DNA from: Arenibacter certesii DSM 19833
GTDB lineage: Bacteria; Bacteroidota; Bacteroidia; Flavobacteriales; Flavobacteriaceae
Assembly: GCF_000429545.1 (NCBI RefSeq)
Contig: NZ_AUCB01000015.1
Span: 1-64,000, forward strand
Reading direction: 5' to 3'
DNA length: 64,000 nt
Numbering within the stretch: the stretch's first letter is position 1; every line of letters starts with the position of its first letter. The translations under genes were made by a program, and so were the position numbers. The notes under the pieces are model-generated. The model made no database searches and was not told the origin of the DNA. It was given only the letters and a program-made list of their open reading frames with translations. This document shows, one piece after another, positions 47,999-57,142 of this stretch.

Positions 47999-49141
47999 AT
48001 GAGTAGTAAAATTATCTTCATTACCCTTTTATATCTATGCATTGCTCCCCTAAACGCACAGATAAATCCTTCTCATAAATCAGAATCTGATACTCTTAGA
48101 GTAACGCCCATCTCGGTAGATACCATGAGAATAGATACAATGCGTGTAGACACCATAGTTATCCGTACGCTACAAAATAAAATTAAAAACATTTCTAGAG
48201 GCGCTAATTTAACAGGGCCAACTATCAACTTCAATAAAACAAAGGCCCTGGATGAAGAATACCGGCCCTTTAGAATTCCATCCTTTTGGGATAAAGAAAA
48301 TAAATTAAGCATTAATTTAAATGAGGTAGCCTTTGTTAACTGGAATGCAGGGGGAAATAACTCTATCTCTGCACTAGCCAATATAAAATTTCTCCGAAAT
48401 TATAAATTTAGATATGTTCAATGGGAAAATTTATTGGAACTCCGATACGGCCTCAATTCCCAGGAAAATCAAAAGTTGCGAAAAGCGGACGATGCAATTC
48501 GTTTTAGTTCAACATTTGCTTATAGACGAGATACTATTAGCAATTGGTACTATAGTGTTAGAGCTAATTTTAACACCCAATTCTCTAATGGATACAAGTA
48601 CCCTAACAGAGAAGCTCCTGTTTCTAGATTTATGTCCCCTGGGTATGGTTTTATTGGTGCGGGTACCTCGTATATTCCTGAAGGAAAAAAGTTTAACCTC
48701 TATTTATCGCCCTTTACTCAAAAAGTAACTTTTGTATTGGACCAAGATCTAGCAGATAAAGGTGCATTTGGCGTAGAAAAAGCAAAGTACGATGCCAATA
48801 AGAATAAAATTAAGGATGGAGAGAATTCAGTTATAGAATTTGGAGTGTTGATCACCAATACTTGGCAAGGTGAAATTTTTGAGAATGTTGGAGTAAGGCA
48901 TCGTTTAAGCTTGTATTCGGATTATTTAGAAAGCTTTGGAAATATTGATGTGGAATGGGAGCTTAATTTTGCTCTAAAGGTCAATAAATACATAAGTACG
49001 ACCTTTGGGACGCATATACTCTATGACGATGATATTAAGTTTGATCCAATTAAAGCCGATGACGGATCCATTATAAGTGACGGTAGCCCAAAAATTCAGT
49101 TTAAACAACTCTTTGGGGTAGGTGTCAACTATAATTTCTAA
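47999..49141 (+). CDS. DUF3078 family protein
   Basis: The 380-residue protein has a signal peptide (ending LNAQ) and a short stretch of repeated T-M-R-(I/V)-D residues (about 38-52). LSINLNEVAFVNWNAGGNNSISALAN is the core signature of DUF3078, and the rest alternates as in an outer-membrane beta-barrel (WYYSVRANFNTQFSNGY), ending QLFGVGVNYNF with a C-terminal Phe. Function is unknown. It begins one base after the dxs stop, so the two are translationally coupled. Confidence 0.85.
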   Translation: MSSKIIFITLLYLCIAPLNAQINPSHKSESDTLRVTPISVDTMRIDTMRVDTIVIRTLQNKIKNISRGANLTGPTINFNKTKALDEEYRPFRIPSFWDKENKLSINLNEVAFVNWNAGGNNSISALANIKFLRNYKFRYVQWENLLELRYGLNSQENQKLRKADDAIRFSSTFAYRRDTISNWYYSVRANFNTQFSNGYKYPNREAPVSRFMSPGYGFIGAGTSYIPEGKKFNLYLSPFTQKVTFVLDQDLADKGAFGVEKAKYDANKNKIKDGENSVIEFGVLITNTWQGEIFENVGVRHRLSLYSDYLESFGNIDVEWELNFALKVNKYISTTFGTHILYDDDIKFDPIKADDGSIISDGSPKIQFKQLFGVGVNYNF

Positions 49142-49148
49142 TTAACTT

Positions 49149-50492
49149 TTACAGGGACTTACCCATAATTTTATTGTGAATATGTACTGCAGCACTATCC
49201 GATAGACTAGCCACATAACAACAAGCGTTAAGTAAGATAGAATAAATAGACCCATTGGTATCCGTATAGAATTTGGGCAGGGTAGAGATTATTAATTCAT
49301 CATAATTGGAGGCCTTATTATCTTTCTTTCTTATTAAAGCGGTAGTATAGACTTCCAAAATATCCGAGATTATCTTATACCCGGCAATTTCTTTTTCTAT
49401 AACTTCTTGAGATTGATATACGTTCTTAACACTAATCGATAAAATATCTTGGATCTGAGCTTTAAACTTACTTTTCTCCATCAGGGAAACATTAAACTCC
49501 CCTTTTAAAATAGCCTCCTCATTCGCTACAAAAGTTGCTATAGCGTCAGAAATAAGGGTGTTGATAGCTAGGGCTCGTAGATAACTCATCCGGTCCTCCA
49601 TATACACCAACGCGTTATATTTTTTAATATTGATGCTATCCTTTACCAATTTTATTAGGTATTCCAAAGCAAAATCCTCCGATATAAGCCCTAAATTAAT
49701 CCCATCTTCAAAGTCGATTATCGTATAGCAAATATCATCTGCAGCTTCTACCAAAAATGTTAGTGGATGCCTACAATAACCCACATCCGTTCCCTTAGCA
49801 GTAGCAATCAATCCCAATTCATCTGCAATTTCCCTAAAGGAATCCACATCGGATTGAAAGACACCAAATTTCTTATCCGCAATATGTTGCGTAGGACGCT
49901 TAGGAAGAGATTCTTTAGGATACTTCATAAATGCTCCCAAAGTTGCATAACTAAGTCGTAGACCCCTCTCTACACCTTTCTTGGATTCAGTCAATAATTT
50001 ATACCCATTGGCGTTTCCTTCGAAATCTAGGATATCCTGATATTCCTTATTGGTCAACAGATTCTTAAAGCGCTGTCCGTTCCCGTTCTTAAAATACTCA
50101 CCAATAGCTTTTTCGCCACTATGTCCAAATGGAGGGTTGCCTATATCATGTGCCAAAGCCGCCGCAGCTACTATAGCTCCAAAATCATTAAACTTATAGC
50201 CGTGAATTTCACTTAAGTAGGGGTGTTTCTCTAATATCTGCCTGCCAGCAATCCGCCCCAAGCTTCTTCCTACTACGGAAACTTCCAAACTGTGGGTTAA
50301 TCGGGTATGTACAAAATCTGTCTTAGACAAAGGTATAACTTGCGTCTTGTCCTGTAGACTTCTAAAAGCAGCGGAAAAAATAATCCGATCATAATCTACC
50401 TCAAAACCCAAACGGGTTTCATCCTGTTCTTTTCGCAATCTTTTCTTAGCATCTCCAAAGCGTCTTAAGGAGAGTAATTGTTCCCATTCCAT
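49149..50492 (-). CDS. dgt: Deoxyguanosinetriphosphate triphosphohydrolase (dGTPase)
   Basis: The 447-residue HD-domain enzyme cuts dNTPs to deoxynucleoside and triphosphate. RRFGDAKKR, AAFRSLQDKTQV and HTRLTHSLEVSVVGRSLG lead to AALAHDIGNPPFGHSGEKA with the metal-binding HD pair. ICYTIIDFEDG holds the distal Asp. Length lies between E. coli Dgt (505) and the shorter family members. It is convergent with the DUF3078 gene, with stop codons 7 bp apart and no terminator between. Confidence 0.93.
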   Translation of the reverse strand: MEWEQLLSLRRFGDAKKRLRKEQDETRLGFEVDYDRIIFSAAFRSLQDKTQVIPLSKTDFVHTRLTHSLEVSVVGRSLGRIAGRQILEKHPYLSEIHGYKFNDFGAIVAAAALAHDIGNPPFGHSGEKAIGEYFKNGNGQRFKNLLTNKEYQDILDFEGNANGYKLLTESKKGVERGLRLSYATLGAFMKYPKESLPKRPTQHIADKKFGVFQSDVDSFREIADELGLIATAKGTDVGYCRHPLTFLVEAADDICYTIIDFEDGINLGLISEDFALEYLIKLVKDSINIKKYNALVYMEDRMSYLRALAINTLISDAIATFVANEEAILKGEFNVSLMEKSKFKAQIQDILSISVKNVYQSQEVIEKEIAGYKIISDILEVYTTALIRKKDNKASNYDELIISTLPKFYTDTNGSIYSILLNACCYVASLSDSAAVHIHNKIMGKSL

Positions 50493-50612
50493 AGTAACTA
50501 ATTAAAGCTTGCAAGATACATTATTCACGGATGGGCAACCTATAAAATCCATTTCAAAATCCTCATTGTTTGCTTAAGTTTAACGATAATTTAATTCAAT
50601 TTTTACATCCCT

Positions 50613-50696
50613 ATGGCAGCCACATACTACTTTTGCTGCTCTTATATTAAAAACAGTTTCATTGATTTTATTAGTTTTTGTCGACTATTTACGTGA
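50613..50696 (+). CDS. Possible 27-codon leader peptide (uncertain)
   Basis: ATG at 50613 opens a 27-codon frame ending TGA 50694-50696, six bases before an intrinsic terminator. It begins MAATYYFCCSY and is rich in aromatic residues and Cys. It is the only small frame between the start of dgt and the terminator on this strand. The spacing is that of a leader peptide/attenuator, but no ribosome-binding site is clear and chance is quite possible. Confidence 0.2.
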   Translation: MAATYYFCCSYIKNSFIDFISFCRLFT

Positions 50697-50701
50697 AACT
50701 C

Positions 50702-50729
50702 AGCTACCTTTAACCAAGGTAGCTTTTTT
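50702..50729 (+). terminator. Orphan plus-strand terminator upstream of the porin gene
   Basis: A perfect 9-bp stem (AGCTACCTT 50702-50710 with AAGGTAGCT 50716-50724) encloses a 5-nt loop and is followed by a T6 run. The upstream neighbour dgt reads the other way, so no annotated plus-strand gene uses it. Confidence 0.85.
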
Positions 50730-50737
50730 ATTTAAAG

Positions 50738-50745
50738 TAAATTTG
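50738..50745 (+). promoter_or_regulatory. Candidate -7 box of the porin-PiT operon
   Basis: TAAATTTG matches TAnnTTTG, 69 bp before the porin ATG and just after the orphan terminator. No clear TTG is found at the -33 position. Confidence 0.45.
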
Positions 50746-50814
50746 TTTGTTTCTTTACATTAAGTTAACAATCATTTCAGAAATTTGCAGCCGACAAAAA
50801 CTAATACTTTATCT

Positions 50815-52011
50815 ATGAAACAAATAGCGCTATTGCTATTCATTTTCTCCTGCACCCAATCTTTTTCCCAAACCCCAGCCCCAGAATTTGGTAAAGGATT
50901 ATTAAATCTCGTTGGCAAGGATAGCACGTGGACAATGAAACTTGCAACACGAATGCAGTTTTTATCCGCTACAACCTGGGACCAAAACAGTGATGATAAA
51001 TGGGTAGACCCCCACAGCACGGCATTGGTCCGTAGAGCACGATTTAAATTTGATGGATTTGCCTATTCCCAAAAATTAAAATATAAAATAGAACTAGGAT
51101 TATCTAACCGCGATATGTCAGGGGCTTCCGAATACACAAGCAATGCCCCTAGATATATTTTAGATGCGGTGGTTATGTGGAACTTTTACGAAAACTTTGA
51201 ATTATGGATCGGACAGGCTAAATTGCCTGGCAATATGGAGCGCGTTATCTCTTCTGGAAACCTACAACAGGTAGACCGATCAATGCTAAATAGCAAATTT
51301 ACTTTAGACCGTGAGACAGGACTTCAGCTTAGGCACCATTTTTATCTCCACAATAATTTCTTAATTCGTGAAAAGTTTGCCTTATCTCAAGGGGAAGGTA
51401 GAAATGTTACCAACGGAAATATTGGCGGCGCACAGTTTACCGGTAGAATAGAATTACTCCCTTTCGGTGAGTTTTCCGGTGAGGGCGAATATAAGGGAAG
51501 CGACCTAGCACGCGAAGAACAACCTAAACTTATGCTCTCTGCTACCTATGACTATAATAGCAATGCCGTTAAAACCAGGAGCAATCAAGGCACCTACATG
51601 GTAAATGATATAGGCTTTCATAAAACCGACATAAATACTTTATTTTTGGATGCCATGTTTAAATATAGGGGCTTTTCCTTTATGGGCGAATATGCACATA
51701 GAAATGCACAAGATCCTATAGCAAAAAACGCAGATGGCAGCCCTACTGGAGATAAAGTAGCGGTTGGCGATGGCCTAAATTTACAATCAGGCTATCTTTT
51801 AAAGAATAATTGGGAGGTTTCTGGAAGGTATACCCATATTTCCTTAGATGAAGCCATAACTGGCAACCCACCCGAAAATCAATATACTTTAGGTCTTTCT
51901 AAATACATAGTAGGCCACAAATTAAAAATTCAAACGGATCTAAGTTATTTATCCGTTAATGGCGGAACCAACGAATTAATGTATAGATTACAATTCGATA
52001 TTCATTTTTAA
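50815..52011 (+). CDS. Porin, phosphate-selective porin O/P type
   Basis: The 398-residue protein has a signal peptide (MKQIALLLFIFSCTQSFSQ). Features of OprO/OprP-like porins are KLATRMQFLSATTWDQ, RRARFKFDGFAYSQKLKYKIELGLSN, WIGQAKLPGNMERVISSGNLQQVDRS around 135-165 and a C-terminal strand ending LQFDIHF. ATG 50815 is chosen; an in-frame TTG ten codons earlier would precede the signal peptide. It lies 74 bp before the PiT gene, so phosphate or polyphosphate passage is likely, which is inference from family and context. Confidence 0.9.
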   Translation: MKQIALLLFIFSCTQSFSQTPAPEFGKGLLNLVGKDSTWTMKLATRMQFLSATTWDQNSDDKWVDPHSTALVRRARFKFDGFAYSQKLKYKIELGLSNRDMSGASEYTSNAPRYILDAVVMWNFYENFELWIGQAKLPGNMERVISSGNLQQVDRSMLNSKFTLDRETGLQLRHHFYLHNNFLIREKFALSQGEGRNVTNGNIGGAQFTGRIELLPFGEFSGEGEYKGSDLAREEQPKLMLSATYDYNSNAVKTRSNQGTYMVNDIGFHKTDINTLFLDAMFKYRGFSFMGEYAHRNAQDPIAKNADGSPTGDKVAVGDGLNLQSGYLLKNNWEVSGRYTHISLDEAITGNPPENQYTLGLSKYIVGHKLKIQTDLSYLSVNGGTNELMYRLQFDIHF

Positions 52012-52085
52012 GCAATAAGATAACATTAAGATAACATTAGCAACCAACGGACTTCAGATATTTGCAAACATTTTTCTTAGCTACT

Positions 52086-54353
52086 ATGGATAATATATAC
52101 TTTTTAATGATCATTGCCCTAGTCTTTTTGGCAGTAGCCGATTTGATAGTGGGCGTTAGTAACGATGCAGTTAATTTTTTAAACTCAGCTATTGGCTCCA
52201 AAGCCATCTCTTTTAGGACTATTATGGTCGTAGCGAGTCTAGGTATTGCTATAGGTGCCATTTTTTCGAGTGGGATGATGGAAGTAGCCCGAAAAGGGAT
52301 ATTTAATCCCAGTGAGTTTATGTTCAGTGAGATCATGATTATTTTTATGGCGGTAATGATTACCGACATCCTGCTTCTAGACTTCTTTAACACTATAGGA
52401 ATGCCCACCTCTACTACCGTCTCCATTGTATTTGAACTTCTGGGAGCATCAGTAGCAATGGCATTTATAAAAGTAGGGGCAGATTCTGGAAGTTATATAG
52501 ATGTATACAACTATATTAACACCTCCAAAGCGACCGAAATTATCATGGGTATTCTCCTCTCCGTGGTAATCGCATTTTCTGTAGGAGCTTTTGTTCAGTA
52601 CATATCCCGACTATTACTCACCTTCGAATTTAGAAAAAAAGCGAAATGGATGGGAGCACTTTTTAGTGGAATAGCACTTACTGCAATTACCTATTTTATC
52701 TTGATAAAAGGATTAAATGGAGCCTCTTTTGTCAGCGAAAATTTTTTAGCAATTATCCAGGCAAATACATTGGCAATTGTTGTTGGTAGTCTTTTCCTTT
52801 GGTTCCTAATTTCCTATATCATATCAACCGTTTTAAACTACGACATTTACAAGCTTATTATTATTGTAGGAACCTTTGCATTGGCACTTGCATTTGCCGG
52901 TAATGATTTGGTGAACTTTATAGGTGTGCCTATAGCCGCTTGGGAATCTTTTGAGGCCTGGAATAGCTCCGGAGTAGCTGCCAATGAATTTAACATGGGG
53001 ATGCTTTCGGCAAAAGTAGCCACCAATCCATATATCTTGTTTGGGGCGGGAATGATCATGGTGCTTACCTTATGGTTTTCCAAAAAAGCGCGCTACGTAA
53101 CACAGACCGAAATTAACCTATCCCGAGAGGGGGAATCGAAAGAGCGATTTCAACCAAATTTTTTATCCAGGACCATCGTTAGGGTCGCCATGCTCATATC
53201 GTCTGGAACAAACGCATTGATCCCGGCATCCCTTAAGAAAAAAATTGACATTAAATTTGAGAAGCCCGTAATAGCCCTATCAAAAGATAAAACTTTTGAA
53301 ATGCCCGCTTTTGATATTATTAGAGCAGCGGTAAACCTTATGGTAGCCGGGGTATTAATATCTTTAGCTACCTCATACAAACTACCATTATCTACCACCT
53401 ATGTTACCTTCATGGTAGCCATGGGATCTTCTCTTGCAGATAGGGCATGGGGTGCAGAAAGCGCTGTTTACCGAGTTGCCGGAGTATTAAATGTTATTGG
53501 AGGATGGTTTTTCACCGCATTTATGGCATTTACTTCTGCTGCAGTAATTGCATATCTGATCAATATACATGTACCTTCCATGGTTGCAATCCTTCTATTG
53601 GTAGCGGTATTTCTTTTAGTACGTAATTATATTTCCCACAGCAAAAAATCTAAAGAAATTAGTGCAGAAGATAGCTTGAGAAAAGCAGAAAGCAGTTCTA
53701 TACAAGGTGTAATTGAAGAAAGTGCCAACAACATTTCTAACGTGGCCAAAAGAAGCAACAAGATATACACTAACACCATAAACGGATTGGCAAAACAAGA
53801 TTTGGACATGCTTAAGAAAAATAAAAAGCAAGTGACAAAACTTTCTGCCGAGGTAGATGATCTTAGAGATCATATCTTTTTCTTCATTAAAAACCTGGAC
53901 GAAGCCAGTGTCGGGGCAAGTAATTTCTACATTAATATCCTAGGATATTTGCAGGATATGGCTCAATCACTAGAGTATTTATCCAAAATAAGTCACAAGC
54001 ACATTAATAATAATCATAAGAAATTAAAATACAATCAAATAAAAGAGATCAAGGAAATAGATCAAAAGCTAGATCTGTTACTTAGCGAGACCAAGGAAGC
54101 TTTCGAGACCCGTAATTTCACCAAAATAGGGACTATACTAGGCAGTAAACAAACTTTGCTCGATATGGTCTCCCAGAAAATTGAAAAACAGATTGAACGG
54201 ACCCGTACAGAGGAATCCAGTCCAAAGAATACTACCCTGTATTTCACCATTCTATTGGAAACTAAAGATTTTATAAACGCCACTATGAATCTATTGGAAC
54301 TATACTATCAAGAACATGATAGTACGGTAAAACCTGCCAAGGTAGAAGTGTAG
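52086..54353 (+). CDS. Inorganic phosphate transporter PiT with fused PhoU-like domain
   Basis: The 755-residue protein begins MDNIYFLMIIALVFLAVAD (ATG 52086; an in-frame TTG eight codons earlier is less likely). The PiT signatures are GVSNDAVNFLNSAIGSKA, GMPTSTTVSIVFELLGA and AFAGNDLVNFIGVP. About 12 membrane helices end near residue 520 (VAILLLVAVFLLVRNYI). The last 230 residues are soluble, charged and helical, like PhoU/DUF47 proteins, which usually are separate genes beside PiT. The fusion suggests built-in regulation of phosphate uptake. Confidence 0.9.
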   Translation: MDNIYFLMIIALVFLAVADLIVGVSNDAVNFLNSAIGSKAISFRTIMVVASLGIAIGAIFSSGMMEVARKGIFNPSEFMFSEIMIIFMAVMITDILLLDFFNTIGMPTSTTVSIVFELLGASVAMAFIKVGADSGSYIDVYNYINTSKATEIIMGILLSVVIAFSVGAFVQYISRLLLTFEFRKKAKWMGALFSGIALTAITYFILIKGLNGASFVSENFLAIIQANTLAIVVGSLFLWFLISYIISTVLNYDIYKLIIIVGTFALALAFAGNDLVNFIGVPIAAWESFEAWNSSGVAANEFNMGMLSAKVATNPYILFGAGMIMVLTLWFSKKARYVTQTEINLSREGESKERFQPNFLSRTIVRVAMLISSGTNALIPASLKKKIDIKFEKPVIALSKDKTFEMPAFDIIRAAVNLMVAGVLISLATSYKLPLSTTYVTFMVAMGSSLADRAWGAESAVYRVAGVLNVIGGWFFTAFMAFTSAAVIAYLINIHVPSMVAILLLVAVFLLVRNYISHSKKSKEISAEDSLRKAESSSIQGVIEESANNISNVAKRSNKIYTNTINGLAKQDLDMLKKNKKQVTKLSAEVDDLRDHIFFFIKNLDEASVGASNFYINILGYLQDMAQSLEYLSKISHKHINNNHKKLKYNQIKEIKEIDQKLDLLLSETKEAFETRNFTKIGTILGSKQTLLDMVSQKIEKQIERTRTEESSPKNTTLYFTILLETKDFINATMNLLELYYQEHDSTVKPAKVEV

Positions 54354-54376
54354 GCCAATTCATTGATTAAAATCCG

Positions 54377-54417
54377 AAAAGGCAAACCGTAGCTTTATAG
54401 CACAGTTTGCCTTTTTT
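54377..54417 (+). terminator. Terminator of the porin-PiT operon
   Basis: AAAAGGCAAAC (54377-54387) pairs with GTTTGCCTTTT (54405-54415), followed by further T. The 17-nt loop holds a smaller GCT/AGC stem. It is 24 bp after the PiT stop. Confidence 0.85.
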
Positions 54418-54547
54418 AGTTTTTTAATAATAGAAGGAATCTCATTGATGGTTACAGTACGACTCACTGCCACCAATTTAGGCGCATTAGAACTAATATC
54501 TCCCTAGAATCACAGCATCGAAACAGTTAACTACTATTAGCCTCGTC

Positions 54548-55135
54548 TTAACCATAGAAGTTCATATGATCTATATATTCCCATACTGCATCGGGAAGTA
54601 AAGGCCGTATATTTTTCTTTAATTTAATTTGGTCGCGAATAAAAGTGGAAGATATTTCCATAATTGGAGCCGCAACATGATGTATGCTCTCATGACCTTC
54701 AAATCTATTTTCTATTTTCCCTTCAGAAATCCTAGGGTACACATAGATATCGTGATGCTCCAGTATAACCTCATAGTTCTTCCATTTATGGAAACCCTTT
54801 AGGTTATCCTCACCCATGATAAGGGAAAAATCGTATTTACCCTTGTATTTTTCATTGATATGAGCCAACGTATGTATCGTATAATTGGGCTGTGGCAAAT
54901 TAAATTCTATATCACTTGCTTTTAATTTGGGATAGTTTTTTACCGCCTCAAAGACCAGTTGATATCTATCATTGTTATCCAACAAGGTTTTTTTGGTTTT
55001 AAAGGGACTTTGTGGTGTTATTACAAACCACACCTCATCTAAATCCGAGAACTCCACCATATGATTGGCAAGTACCAAATGACCAATATGTATGGGATTG
55101 AACGTCCCAAAAAACAGTCCTATTTTTTTCTTCAT
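54548..55135 (-). CDS. nadD: Nicotinate-nucleotide adenylyltransferase
   Basis: The 195-residue enzyme makes deamido-NAD from nicotinate mononucleotide and ATP. It begins KKIGLFFGTFNPIHIGHLVLAN, the HxGH nucleotidyltransferase motif. WFVITPQSPFK, DFSLIMGEDNL and ISSTFIRDQIK (ISSTxIR) complete the NadD pattern. Length is typical (190-215). It follows gmk on the same strand after 79 bp. Confidence 0.95.
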   Translation of the reverse strand: MKKKIGLFFGTFNPIHIGHLVLANHMVEFSDLDEVWFVITPQSPFKTKKTLLDNNDRYQLVFEAVKNYPKLKASDIEFNLPQPNYTIHTLAHINEKYKGKYDFSLIMGEDNLKGFHKWKNYEVILEHHDIYVYPRISEGKIENRFEGHESIHHVAAPIMEISSTFIRDQIKLKKNIRPLLPDAVWEYIDHMNFYG

Positions 55136-55214
55136 GCCTTTACAAAGTCCGTTATCACTTTAAAAAAACTTTATTTGATCAGCTAGAGAGAACAAACTGC
55201 AAATTAAAGTTGGC

Positions 55215-55799
55215 TTAAGCTTTAGCTTCTGCACCTATAAATTCTGCCACCAGTTTATGCGCTTCATCTAGCGCTACCTCTAGATCATAATTCTTTATAA
55301 TCTTATCAAATTGGGGTGCAGTTGCCAATTCTACCGAGGCCTTGGCAATACGCATATTAATTTTGTCCTCAGATTCAGTACTTCGTTTTTTTAACCTAAT
55401 TTTTAGCTCATCCACGCTTGGTGGCTTCACAAAAACAGCAAGCGTCCGTTCCGGAAACTTCTTCTTGATCCGTAAGCCTCCTGCAACATCTATATCAAAG
55501 ATTACATTTTTCCCTTCGGCCCACAGTCGCTCTACTTCACTTTTTAGGGTTCCATAGAAATTATCCCGATATACCTCTTCCCATTCTAAAAAGTCATCTG
55601 CTTTTATATGTTTCTTAAACTCGGACAAACGCATAAAATAATAATGTTCCCCGTGTTTTTCCTTGCCCCGCCTTGGCCTAGATGTGGCAGATATGGAAAA
55701 CGCCAAATTAAGTTCTGGTTGCTCCAGAAGGTGCCTTACTATGGTTGTTTTACCACTTCCTGAAGGCGCTGAAAATATAATTAATTTACCTCCTTTCAT
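55215..55799 (-). CDS. gmk: Guanylate kinase
   Basis: The 194-residue enzyme phosphorylates GMP to GDP. The P-loop is FSAPSGSGKTTIVRHLL (about 9-25), the GMP site TSRPRRGKEKHGEHYYFM, and FDIDVAGGLRIKKKFP is the usual Walker-B-like region. It overlaps the yicC stop by one base, an arrangement conserved in many bacteria, and is followed by nadD. Confidence 0.96.
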   Translation of the reverse strand: MKGGKLIIFSAPSGSGKTTIVRHLLEQPELNLAFSISATSRPRRGKEKHGEHYYFMRLSEFKKHIKADDFLEWEEVYRDNFYGTLKSEVERLWAEGKNVIFDIDVAGGLRIKKKFPERTLAVFVKPPSVDELKIRLKKRSTESEDKINMRIAKASVELATAPQFDKIIKNYDLEVALDEAHKLVAEFIGAEAKA

Positions 55800-56656
55800 T
55801 ATAATACATTGAGCATTTGTTCTTTAATCTTCTCCAACTCATCCTTCATCTGCACTACCAATTGTTGCATGGGCGCAAAGTTTGCCTTAGAACCAATGGT
55901 ATTTATCTCCCTACCGATTTCCTGCCCTATAAAAGCCAGTTTCTTTCCGTTAGAATCTTCAGAGCCCAAGGTAGATGTGAAATAATCCAAATGGTTTTGT
56001 AATCTTACTTTCTCCTCTGTTATATCGTATTTCTCTAGATAGTAGATCAATTCCTGCTCAAACCGATTCTCATCTAAATCCACCTTTAAATCGGATACGG
56101 CCTTTTCTAATCGCTCTCTTATGGTTTGCAACCTATCCTTATCCATAATAGCTACTTTGGACAATAACGCTTTTAAAGTAGCTATCCTAGCCTTAAAATC
56201 ATCCTCCAAGACTTTTCCTTCCTCGGTTCGGAAATTATTGATTTCCTTTAAAGCTTCGGTAAGTGTATCCTTTATAACTAAAAACTCCTCTTCATCTATA
56301 TCCTCTCTTTCAGTTTTCATGGTATCCGGAATACGCATTGCTATTTCTAGTAACGCCATATCATTTCCTGGTACAATCTTTCCCAATTGCTGCATATACT
56401 GTCGTACTACGGTCTCATTCACCATTGAAGAGGTCTCCTCACCTGTATTTTCAATATATAAACCAAAATCTACCTTCCCCCTTACAAGAGAACTGGCAAT
56501 GGTCTTGCGCAATTCCAATTCCTTTTCCCTGTATGCAGATGGTATCCTAGCATTTAGATCTAGACTTTTGCTGTTAAGGGATTTTATCTCTATGGTGATT
56601 TTTTTTGATGGAAGCTGTATTACATGCTTCCCAAAACCCGTCATGGATTGAATCAT
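55799..56656 (-). CDS. YicC-family endoribonuclease
   Basis: The 285-residue protein begins MIQSMTGFGKHVIQ, the hallmark of YicC. IEIKSLNSKSLDL and the C-terminal TLGSEDSNGKKLAFIGQEIGREINTIGSKAN are the family's two conserved blocks, the latter with the DUF1732 acidic and basic residues. E. coli YicC is an RNase that influences small-RNA decay. It heads the yicC-gmk-nadD unit, with a TACATTTG -7 box at 56677-56684. Confidence 0.93.
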   Translation of the reverse strand: MIQSMTGFGKHVIQLPSKKITIEIKSLNSKSLDLNARIPSAYREKELELRKTIASSLVRGKVDFGLYIENTGEETSSMVNETVVRQYMQQLGKIVPGNDMALLEIAMRIPDTMKTEREDIDEEEFLVIKDTLTEALKEINNFRTEEGKVLEDDFKARIATLKALLSKVAIMDKDRLQTIRERLEKAVSDLKVDLDENRFEQELIYYLEKYDITEEKVRLQNHLDYFTSTLGSEDSNGKKLAFIGQEIGREINTIGSKANFAPMQQLVVQMKDELEKIKEQMLNVL

Positions 56657-56676
56657 AAATTAATTTTAAGTTTTGA

Positions 56677-56684
56677 CAAATGTA
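56677..56684 (-). promoter_or_regulatory. -7 box of the yicC-gmk-nadD unit
   Basis: The minus strand reads TACATTTG, 20 bp before the yicC ATG. A TTG occurs 23 nt further upstream (56710-56708), a little farther than usual. Confidence 0.45.
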
Positions 56685-56750
56685 ATCAAAATAGATTTTT
56701 TTAGCTTCAATCTATGTTACATTCAAGAAATTACAGCCCAGAAGAAATTA

Positions 56751-57137
56751 CTAGCTTTGGAAATTACATAAAATTACTGTACGAGGGGTTAAGGGCTTTC
56801 CATCTTTATCGAAGTGAACTATTAGTTGGTTTTCGCACCACCAAAGTCCAATAATGACACCTATTACAAGTGAAAAAGCAGAAATAACAACTACCCAAGA
56901 AGGTGATATAGTATATGTAACAGCACCTATAGCCGTGGTGGAAACACCTAAATAAAATAGCATTTTTGCGCCAATTATATGGGCAAAATCCCATGTTTCC
57001 TTGGTCTTCATACTCCTGCGAGTGCGATAACCATAGAAGTAACTGATATTTTTAGGAGGGAATTTTTTATAAAACCAAGCTATCGGTAGTAATATACCAC
57101 CTGGAGTCAAGGCTAATATAAAAAATTCCCATTCCAA
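56751..57137 (-). CDS. SdpI-family membrane protein
   Basis: The 128-residue protein has three predicted membrane helices (about 5-24, 58-76, 82-103). YGYRTRRSMKTKETWDFAH is the SdpI/YfhL signature. SdpI in Bacillus is an immunity and signalling protein for a peptide toxin; in other phyla the role is unknown. The start is TTG at 57137, five bases after the TGA of the DUF1080 gene: the nearest in-frame ATG upstream is followed at once by TAG. Coupled translation from the upstream gene is likely. Confidence 0.8.
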   Translation of the reverse strand: MEWEFFILALTPGGILLPIAWFYKKFPPKNISYFYGYRTRRSMKTKETWDFAHIIGAKMLFYLGVSTTAIGAVTYTISPSWVVVISAFSLVIGVIIGLWWCENQLIVHFDKDGKPLTPRTVILCNFQS

Positions 57138-57142
57138 CTATA

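Larger units (their letters stand above)
50669..50806 (+). ncRNA. Candidate regulatory leader or small RNA before the porin-PiT operon
   Basis: TATTAGTTTTTGTCG (50669-50683) is the exact reverse complement of CGACAAAAACTAATA (50792-50806), which ends 8 bp before the porin ATG. Between them lie an intrinsic terminator (50702-50729) and a -7 box (50738-50745). RNA ending at the terminator could pair over 15 nt with the porin mRNA leader, or a read-through transcript could hide the start region in a stem. A TTG-N18-TAATTTAA near-promoter lies at 50566-50594. Confidence 0.4.

Noticed and set aside
56121-56651. 176-codon plus-strand frame opposite yicC
   Set aside because: Antisense to yicC, which carries both conserved YicC blocks; the frame is Ser/Phe-rich and unlike any family I know.
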